A DNA stretch of 9,922 nt. Origin: Oscillospiraceae bacterium (GTDB taxonomy: Bacteria > Bacillota_A > Clostridia > Oscillospirales > Oscillospiraceae). Below, in pieces: positions 1-6,778 of this stretch. The position numbers and the translations under genes were made by a program. The DNA is taken from the NCBI GenBank assembly GCA_024690695.1, contig JAILOS010000119.1:1-9922 (forward strand), given 5' to 3'. Numbering within the stretch: position 1 is the first letter of the stretch; every line of letters starts with the position of its first letter. The notes under the pieces are model-generated. The model worked only from the letters and a program-made list of their open reading frames with translations, had not been told where the DNA came from and did no database searches.

Positions 1-1236
1 GCCGTCCTCGGAATAGAGGTTTGCCAGTTCGCCGAAGCGCTCTTCGGTTTTGCTGCCGGCTTCATACTCCGCCAGGATCTCCTCCGCCCGGGCTTTGGCG
101 GCCGCTTTGGCCTCCTCGCTGTACGTGCCGTCCTCAGAGGCCTCGGCCTTGACAAGGATATGCCGCACGGAGACGGGTTTGTAATGGTTATCGTTGCGCC
201 CGAGGAAGAGCACCACGTAGACGTGGTCGCCGTCGGCATCGGCCTCCACGGTGATATCGCCGGCCTTGCGGGCGCTGTCCATCATCCATTCGGACGCGGC
301 GACCAGGCTGCTGCCGGAGGTGCTGCGGGAGCGGCTGGCTGTCAGCCCTTCCGCTTCGGCAGCCGCACGGAGCTTTTCGGCAAAGTCGTCCCCTTCGGCG
401 GATTTGAAGGAAGCCACGACAGCCTCGGCGGTCTGCCGGGCGGCGGCCTTCTGCTCTTCGGTGACTTCCGCACCTTCCTCCGCGGCGTCGTCATGCGCTT
501 CTACGACCACATAGCTGTAGTCAAAGTAATCCTTGAGGCCCTCATAGCTGCGGTACTGCTCCTCCAGCTCTTCCTCCGTGTAGGTGAAGCTGTCGCTCAG
601 CGCCTGAGCAGCCTTGCTGGCCAGGGCAGAATCCATGGAGGCGCTTCTGACGAGCGACCTGGTGACGCCGGCACCGTAGTTCGTGGAGAGGAACTGGTCG
701 GTGCTGGAGTAGCCGTAGGTGACAGCCTGTGCGTCATAGCTCTCCAGGGCGGCGTCGATCTCGGCCACTTCCGCTTCCTCCAGGGAGAGGCCGTTTTCGG
801 CGGCATAGTCCAGAAGGGCCCTGGTCTGCAGCAGTTCGTTTTTCGCGGCGTCGAGGAAGTAATCCTTCCAGGTGCCGTCGTTATACGGGCAGTCCTGCTT
901 GTCCAGGCCGTTGATCCCGCTGCTGGTGTCCAGACCGAAGAGGGAGGCATAGCTGCCGTACTGATTGGCAAAGGTCATGAACTGGCGGGCATAGCTGTAG
1001 CTGACTTCGGCGGCCGAATACTTCCTGTCGCCGACGGAGTAGGCGTTGTTCGTCGCCAGGGGGGAGTTGAGCAGCAGGACCAGCACGATCACGATCGCCA
1101 CCGCGGCGGTGCCTATGGTCCAGCGGCGCTTGTTCCTGGCCTGCTCCTTCGCCGCCTTTTCCTGGGCGAGGATCTTCTTGTCGGTACCCGCCTCACGGGC
1201 TGCCTGACGCTGTTTCTTCTCTGTTGATGCACTCAT
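1..1236 (-). CDS. Membrane-anchored parvulin-type peptidyl-prolyl cis-trans isomerase (PpiC/SurA/PrsA-like), C-terminus cut off by window edge
   Basis: An open minus-strand frame of 412 codons runs from ATG at 1236 off the left edge. The start is supported by GAGG (1244-1247) 7 bases upstream. Residues 1-38 are strongly charged (Lys/Arg/Glu/Ala), and residues about 39-57 form one hydrophobic segment (WTIGTAAVAIVIVLVLLL). No lipobox Cys follows, so this looks like an uncleaved signal anchor with the bulk of the protein outside the membrane, not a PrsA-type lipoprotein. Residues about 60-350 are Ala/Glu/Tyr/Ser-rich and resemble the helical chaperone part of SurA-like proteins. A PpiC rotamase domain starts near residue 355 with VRHILVKAEA (His359 matches the conserved parvulin His). 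It continues to FGELANLYSED at residues 401-411, where the window ends, so roughly half the catalytic domain is missing here. Likely role, by family: folding of secreted or surface proteins. It lies 89 bases downstream of prfB on the same strand and has no convincing promoter of its own, so co-transcription is plausible. The domain call is firm; the exact subfamily is not. Confidence 0.86.
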   Translation of the reverse strand, partial: MSASTEKKQRQAAREAGTDKKILAQEKAAKEQARNKRRWTIGTAAVAIVIVLVLLLNSPLATNNAYSVGDRKYSAAEVSYSYARQFMTFANQYGSYASLFGLDTSSGINGLDKQDCPYNDGTWKDYFLDAAKNELLQTRALLDYAAENGLSLEEAEVAEIDAALESYDAQAVTYGYSSTDQFLSTNYGAGVTRSLVRSASMDSALASKAAQALSDSFTYTEEELEEQYRSYEGLKDYFDYSYVVVEAHDDAAEEGAEVTEEQKAAARQTAEAVVASFKSAEGDDFAEKLRAAAEAEGLTASRSRSTSGSSLVAASEWMMDSARKAGDITVEADADGDHVYVVLFLGRNDNHYKPVSVRHILVKAEASEDGTYSEEAKAAAKARAEEILAEYEAGSKTEERFGELANLYSEDG

Positions 1237-1325
1237 GATGGAACCTCGTTTTGTATGAAATAATAGTTGGGAAAACCCGTGTTATTTTCCGGTTCAGGGG
1301 GATCTCCGCGCGGCCGGAGGCGTTC

Positions 1326-2432
1326 TCAGCCCCGGGCCTTCATGGAGAGGAAGGCGTTGATGAAGCCGTCAATGTCGCCGTTCATCACGGCGTCGATGTT
1401 GCCGTCTTCAAAGTCGGTGCGGTGATCCTTCACCAGCTGATAGGGCATGAACACGTAGGACCGGATCTGGCTGCCCCACTCGATCTTCATCTGCACGCCC
1501 TTGATGTCGCTGACCTTCTCCAGATGCTCGCGCTCCTTGATCTCGGCCAGGCGCGCGCGCAGCATGTTCTTGCAGTTTTCGAGGTTCTGGAAGTGGCTGC
1601 GCTCCACCTGGCTGGACACCACGATGCCGGTGGGCTTGTGGATCAGACGCACGGCGGAGGAGGTCTTGTTGACCTTCTGCCCGCCCGCGCCGGAGGAGCG
1701 GTAGACCTGCATCTCGATATCGTCGTCGCGCAGCTCGATCTCGCCGTCGTCGGCGATCTCGGGCATGACCTCCACCGCGGCGAAGGAGGTGTGCCGCCGG
1801 GCGGCCGCGTCGAAGGGGCTGACGCGCACGAGGCGGTGCACGCCGTGCTCGCTCTTGAGGAAGCCGTAGGCGTTCTCGCCCTCGATCATGATCGTCGCGC
1901 TCTTGAGCCCGGCCTCGTCCCCGTCGAGATAGTCCATCACCTTGACCTTGTAGCCGTGCCGCTCGGCCCACATGTTGTACATGCGGTAGAGCATCGAGGC
2001 CCAGTCCTGCGCCTCGGTGCCGCCGGCGCCGGCGTGGAAGGTGAGGATCGCGTTGTTCGCGTCGTATTCCCCGGTCAGCAGGGTGCTCAGGCGCATGGCC
2101 TCGGCCTGCTCGCTGAACAGCTCGAAATCGCGCTGCAGCTCCTCGAACATCGAATCGTCGCCCTCTTCGAGCGCCATCTCGCAGAGCGTGTAGAGGTCGT
2201 CCCAGGAGGAACGGAGCTTTTCATAGCTTTCCACCTTGCTCTTGAGCGTTTTCAGGCGCTTCTGGACCCGCTGCGAATTGGCTACGTCGTTCCAGAAGCC
2301 CTCGCGCTCGCTGGCGGCCTCGAGCTCCTCGATCTCCTTCTGGGCGGCCTCGAGCTTCAGCGCGCCGCGCAGCACCTCGAGCTTGGGCCTGAGCGCGTTG
2401 AGCTTTGCCTTATATTCTTCAAATTCCAGCAT
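1326..2432 (-). CDS. prfB: Peptide chain release factor 2 (RF2), single uninterrupted frame
   Basis: RF2 recognises UGA and UAA stop codons in the ribosomal A site and triggers peptidyl-tRNA hydrolysis. The protein is 368 residues. The stop-codon-reading tripeptide SPF is at 205-207 (in RVSPFDAAARRHTSF) and the catalytic GGQ at 250-252 (in RSSGAGGQKVNKT); these are the same positions as in E. coli RF2. Residue 246 is Ser; the SPF motif separates it from RF1, which carries a PxT motif. The start at 2432 is chosen because GAGGAG (2443-2448) lies 10 bases upstream and MLEFEEYK aligns with normal RF2 N-termini. An in-frame ATG at 2477 would add 15 residues but lies upstream of the predicted transcription start. 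Oddity: around codons 21-27 (LRGALKL), where most RF2 genes carry CTT-TGA-C and shift frame, this gene reads CTG-AAG-CTC with no stop, so the classical frameshift autoregulation is absent. A strong promoter lies just upstream, and the gene is divergent from prs. Confidence 0.98.
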   Translation of the reverse strand: MLEFEEYKAKLNALRPKLEVLRGALKLEAAQKEIEELEAASEREGFWNDVANSQRVQKRLKTLKSKVESYEKLRSSWDDLYTLCEMALEEGDDSMFEELQRDFELFSEQAEAMRLSTLLTGEYDANNAILTFHAGAGGTEAQDWASMLYRMYNMWAERHGYKVKVMDYLDGDEAGLKSATIMIEGENAYGFLKSEHGVHRLVRVSPFDAAARRHTSFAAVEVMPEIADDGEIELRDDDIEMQVYRSSGAGGQKVNKTSSAVRLIHKPTGIVVSSQVERSHFQNLENCKNMLRARLAEIKEREHLEKVSDIKGVQMKIEWGSQIRSYVFMPYQLVKDHRTDFEDGNIDAVMNGDIDGFINAFLSMKARG

Positions 2433-2466
2433 GGTAAGGTTTCTCCTCAATTTAATGATCTCCAGT

Positions 2467-2495
2467 ATTATATACAAATTCTGCCGTCTTGTAAA
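2467..2495 (-). promoter_or_regulatory. Sigma-A-type promoter of prfB
   Basis: Read on the minus strand, the -35 box is TTTACA (2490-2495, 5 of 6 to consensus), followed by a 17-base spacer and a perfect -10 box TATAAT (2467-2472). Transcription would start near 2460, leaving a leader of about 28 bases that contains the prfB ribosome binding site. The match is seen in the sequence; activity is inferred. Confidence 0.85.
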
Positions 2496-2511
2496 TGCGT
2501 TTTTTTATCGG

Positions 2512-2529
2512 GCGGAAAGTGTTTTCCGC
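2512..2529. repeat. Perfect inverted repeat between the prfB and prs promoters (possible operator)
   Basis: GCGGAAA (2512-2518) and TTTCCGC (2523-2529) are perfect complements separated by GTGT. The palindrome ends two bases before the -35 box of prs and lies about 17 bases upstream of the prfB -35 box. A dimeric regulator bound here could touch both promoters. It is not a terminator: no gene reads into it from the left, and no T-run follows the hairpin. No known regulator motif is recognised, so function is unassigned. Confidence 0.5.
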
Positions 2530-2531
2530 TC

Positions 2532-2560
2532 TTTTCATTTCGCCGCGGGTATGTTATACT
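2532..2560 (+). promoter_or_regulatory. Extended -10 promoter of prs-pth
   Basis: The -35 box is TTTTCA (2532-2537, 4 of 6 to consensus), with a 17-base spacer and -10 box TATACT (2555-2560). TG at 2552-2553 gives the extended -10 form TGnTATACT, which compensates for the weaker -35. Transcription is expected from about 2567, giving a leader of roughly 48 bases. That leader contains the self-complementary stretch CCGCGCGCGG (2573-2582) inside a TACCG/CGGTA hairpin (2571-2589), just before the ribosome binding site. Confidence 0.75.
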
Positions 2561-2614
2561 TAATTTGCCGTACCGCGCGCGGAACGGTAATGACGACAAG
2601 GAGAAAAAACGCTT

Positions 2615-3580
<966 letters not shown>

Positions 3581-3599
3581 AGCACAGAAGGATACCGCC

Positions 3600-4187
3600 A
3601 TGCTCTTTTCCAACAGCGGCGGCGTGAACTGGCTCGTCGTCGGTCTCGGCAACCCCGGACCGCGCTACGAGGGCACCCGCCACAACGTCGGCTTTCTGAC
3701 GCTCGACGCGCTGGCCCGCGCCCTCTCGGTGCGCGTCGACCGGCTGCGCTTCCGGGCGCTGACGGGCCGGGCCTCCGTCGGCGGGCAGGACGTGCTGCTG
3801 ATGAAGCCGCAGACCTATATGAACCTGTCCGGTGAGGCCGTTTCTCAGGCCGCTCGCTTTTACAAGCTCCCGCCGGAGCGCGTGATCGTCGTCTCGGACG
3901 AGGTCAGCCTCCCGCTCGGCAAGCTCCGCGTGCGGCCGAAGGGCTCGGCCGGCGGGCACAACGGGCTCAAGAGCGTTATCGCCTGCCTGGGCTCGGACCA
4001 GTTTCCCCGCGTCCGGCTCGGCGTCGGCTCGCCCCCCGTGCCGGACTACGACCTGGCCGACTGGGTGCTCTCGGTCCTGCGCAACCGGGACGCCGAGGAA
4101 ATCGCCGAAGCGGCCGAGCGCGCGGCTCAGGCCGTGCTTTGCATCATCGAAGAAGGCCCCGAGCGGGCCATGAACCGGTTCAACTAA
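3600..4187 (+). CDS. pth: Peptidyl-tRNA hydrolase (bacterial Pth1)
   Basis: Cleaves the ester bond of peptidyl-tRNAs dropped from ribosomes, recycling tRNA; cytosolic. The product has 195 residues, normal for Pth. The catalytic set is complete: GLGNPG at 15-20 with Asn18, catalytic His28 (RHNVG), KPQTYMNLSG at 69-78 with Asn75, Asp100 (in VVSDEVSLPLG), and the GGHNGLKS loop with His120/Asn121. These correspond to E. coli Asn10, His20, Asn68, Asp93 and His113/Asn114. The start ATG at 3600 has AGAAGGA (3586-3592) 7 bases upstream. An in-frame ATG at 3519 lies inside prs and would add a 27-residue extension unrelated to the family, so it is rejected. It is probably co-transcribed with prs. In many Firmicutes mfd follows pth; here the next gene is glgC after a highly structured gap. 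Confidence 0.97.
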   Translation: MLFSNSGGVNWLVVGLGNPGPRYEGTRHNVGFLTLDALARALSVRVDRLRFRALTGRASVGGQDVLLMKPQTYMNLSGEAVSQAARFYKLPPERVIVVSDEVSLPLGKLRVRPKGSAGGHNGLKSVIACLGSDQFPRVRLGVGSPPVPDYDLADWVLSVLRNRDAEEIAEAAERAAQAVLCIIEEGPERAMNRFN

Positions 4188-4248
4188 GCTGTTGCCCGTG
4201 CGAAAAAGAGGGATTGCTTAAACTCTCACCCCGGAGGAAAATTCAATC

Positions 4249-4279
4249 GTTTTTGAGGCAGCTCCGCCGCCTCAAAAAC
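4249..4279. repeat. Inverted repeat 1: 11-bp perfect stem, 9-base loop
   Basis: GTTTTTGAGGC (4249-4259) and GCCTCAAAAAC (4269-4279) are perfect complements. The T-run is on the 5' arm and the A-run on the 3' arm, the reverse of an intrinsic terminator. The 3' arm can alternatively pair with TGAGGCG at 4284-4290, and the 5' arm with AAAAACG at 4350-4356. Confidence 0.85.
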
Positions 4280-4317
4280 ACCCTGAGGCGAGCTGAGCGA
4301 GCCCTCGTTTCGACCAA

Positions 4318-4344
4318 ACGCGGCTTGTCCCCCGCAAGCCGCGT
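4318..4344. repeat. Inverted repeat 2: 10-bp G+C-rich stem, 7-base loop
   Basis: ACGCGGCTTG (4318-4327) and CAAGCCGCGT (4335-4344) are perfect complements around the loop TCCCCCG. A longer outer helix, CTCGTTT (4304-4310) with AAACGAG (4352-4358), can enclose it. A small competing hairpin CGTTT/AAACG (4306-4310 with 4316-4320) overlaps its 5' arm. Confidence 0.85.
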
Positions 4345-4366
4345 GCGATAAAAACGAGAAAATTGA

Positions 4367-4395
4367 TCCATCGCAAAACGGTGTTTTGCGATGGA
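4367..4395. repeat. Inverted repeat 3: 13-bp perfect stem with 3-base loop, just upstream of the glgC ribosome binding site
   Basis: TCCATCGCAAAAC (4367-4379) and GTTTTGCGATGGA (4383-4395) are perfect complements around GGT. The stem ends 6 bases before AAGGAG of glgC, close enough to affect ribosome loading if transcribed. An ATG inside its 3' arm (4391) is in frame with glgC but has no ribosome binding site. Confidence 0.87.
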
Positions 4396-4401
4396 GAAGA
4401 A

Positions 4402-4407
4402 AAGGAG
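4402..4407 (+). promoter_or_regulatory. Ribosome binding site deciding the glgC start
   Basis: AAGGAG lies 7 bases before ATG 4415. It excludes the in-frame ATG at 4391, which sits inside a hairpin stem upstream of this site and would add eight residues not expected in GlgC proteins, which start close to the nucleotide-binding strand. Confidence 0.85.
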
Positions 4408-4414
4408 AGTGCCT

Positions 4415-5608
<1,194 letters not shown>

Positions 5609-5611
5609 GCC

Positions 5612-6724
5612 ATGCTGGATTTCCACGGAATCATTTTCGCCTACCGCACGACGCCCGCCCTCGGCGAGCTCGTCAGCCGGCGCACGGCGGCTTCGCTGCC
5701 GTTCTGCGGCCGTTACCGCCTGATCAACTTCCCGCTCTCGTCGCTGATGAACGCGGGCGTGCGCGACGTCGGCGTGATCATGCAGCGCGACTACCAGTCG
5801 CTGCTTGACCATCTCGGCAGCGGCAAGCCCTGGGATATGAGCCGCAAGGACCGCGGCCTGCGCATCCTGCCGCCCTTCGGCCTGCCCGAATACCACACCG
5901 GCAACTACGCCGGCACGATGGAGGCTCTCAACGCGGTGAGCCTCTACGTCCGCGACATCCCGCAGAAGCACGTCGTGCTGCTGCTGGGCGACCTCGTGGC
6001 CAACATCGACCTGCGCCCGATTTTCGAGCAGCATCTGCACTCCGGCGCGGCGATCACCGCGATCTGCAGCGACCGCAACCCGCAGGCCACGCGCCACCGC
6101 TTCGTGCTGGGCGAGGACGGCTTCGTGAAGGAAGCGCTCTACGACGTCGGCGCCGAGGGCGAGGGGCTCGCCTCGCTCGAGGGCTACGTCATCGAGAAGG
6201 AGACCCTGCTGCACCTGATGGACGCCTGCCGCGCCAAAAACTTCTACCGCTTCCACCGCGACGGCATCGGGATGTTCCTGGCCGAGGGCGGCAAGATGGA
6301 CGTGGCCGTTCACAAGGGCTACGCCGAGATCATCCGCAGCGTCGAGGGCTACTACCAGGCCAGCCGCGACACGCTCGAGGCGGAGGTCCGCCGTCAGCTC
6401 TTCCCGGCCGAGCGGCCCGTCCGCACCAAGAACCACGAGGGCGTCAGCACCTATTACGGCGAGCACGCCGTGTCCAAAAACAGCCTCGTGGCCGACAACT
6501 GCATCGTCGAGGGCGAGCTGGAGAACTGCATCCTCTTCTCCGGCGTGCGCGTCGGCCCCGGCGCGAAGCTGAAAAACTGCATCCTGTTCCGCAACACGAT
6601 CATCGGCGAGAACGCGAAGCTCGACTGCGTCGTGGCGGACAAGGAGTGCACCTTCAAGCCCGGCACCGAGCTGAAGGGCAGCGAGTCTTTGCCCATCGTG
6701 GTCGGAAAGGGCAAGCAGATCTGA
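5612..6724 (+). CDS. glgD: ADP-glucose pyrophosphorylase regulatory (non-catalytic) subunit GlgD
   Basis: A GlgC paralogue of 370 residues that keeps the fold but has lost the active site. GRYRLINFPLSS (33-44), the GSGKPWD segment (69-75) and the C-terminal hexapeptide-repeat helix (about 280-360) clearly match GlgC. However, the Gly-rich ATP loop is replaced by FAYRTTPALGEL (9-20), the metal-site [10 protein letters not shown] becomes LGDLVANID (125-133), and the FEEKP sugar-phosphate motif is missing. This is the known pattern of Firmicutes GlgD, which associates with GlgC and raises its activity rather than catalysing by itself. The ribosome binding site GAGGAGG (5597-5603) lies inside the end of glgC, 8 bases before ATG 5612. 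The stop-to-start gap is 3 bases, giving strong translational coupling and probably matched subunit amounts. It is followed by glgP after 54 bases. Confidence 0.94.
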   Translation: MLDFHGIIFAYRTTPALGELVSRRTAASLPFCGRYRLINFPLSSLMNAGVRDVGVIMQRDYQSLLDHLGSGKPWDMSRKDRGLRILPPFGLPEYHTGNYAGTMEALNAVSLYVRDIPQKHVVLLLGDLVANIDLRPIFEQHLHSGAAITAICSDRNPQATRHRFVLGEDGFVKEALYDVGAEGEGLASLEGYVIEKETLLHLMDACRAKNFYRFHRDGIGMFLAEGGKMDVAVHKGYAEIIRSVEGYYQASRDTLEAEVRRQLFPAERPVRTKNHEGVSTYYGEHAVSKNSLVADNCIVEGELENCILFSGVRVGPGAKLKNCILFRNTIIGENAKLDCVVADKECTFKPGTELKGSESLPIVVGKGKQI

Positions 6725-6778
6725 GGCAGAGCCCCGGACAATCCCGCATTCTATTCATTTCGGAGGAAAACACACACT

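Larger units (their letters stand above)
4188..4414 (+). other. Structured intergenic region before glgC: candidate cis-regulatory leader, small RNA or palindromic repeat element
   Basis: This 227-base gap between pth and glgC has lower G+C than its flanks and no convincing coding content. From 4243 to 4395 it is nearly all inverted repeat. Three local hairpins (listed separately) are perfect over 11, 10 and 13 bp. Longer pairings also exist: TCAAT (4243-4247) with ATTGA (4362-4366); CGTTTTT (4248-4254) with AAAAACG (4350-4356); CTCGTTT (4304-4310) with AAACGAG (4352-4358). CGCCTCA (4268-4274) can pair either backward with TGAGGC (4254-4259) or forward with TGAGGCG (4284-4290), so alternative folds compete. 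No U-run follows any stem on the plus strand, so none is a standard terminator. A weak promoter, TTGTCC (4325-4330), 16 bases, GATAAA (4347-4352), could serve glgC but overlaps a hairpin. I do not recognise a known riboswitch class. Confidence 0.5.

Noticed and set aside
160..1227. A 355-codon plus-strand open frame opposite the parvulin gene
   Set aside because: The minus-strand frame has a start with a ribosome binding site, a membrane segment and a PpiC domain. The plus-strand reading is Gly/Val/Ala-rich with no motif.
4249..4279. Intrinsic terminator after pth
   Set aside because: The stem is strong, but the T-run precedes it and the A-run is in the 3' arm; no T-run follows on the plus strand, so the required layout is missing.
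4325..4352. Possible glgC promoter TTGTCC-16-GATAAA
   Set aside because: Only 4 of 6 matches in each box, and it overlaps the 10-bp hairpin; too weak to list as a feature, though noted in the region entry.
4391..4414. Longer glgC start at ATG 4391
   Set aside because: It lies inside a hairpin stem with no ribosome binding site, while ATG 4415 has AAGGAG at 7 bases.
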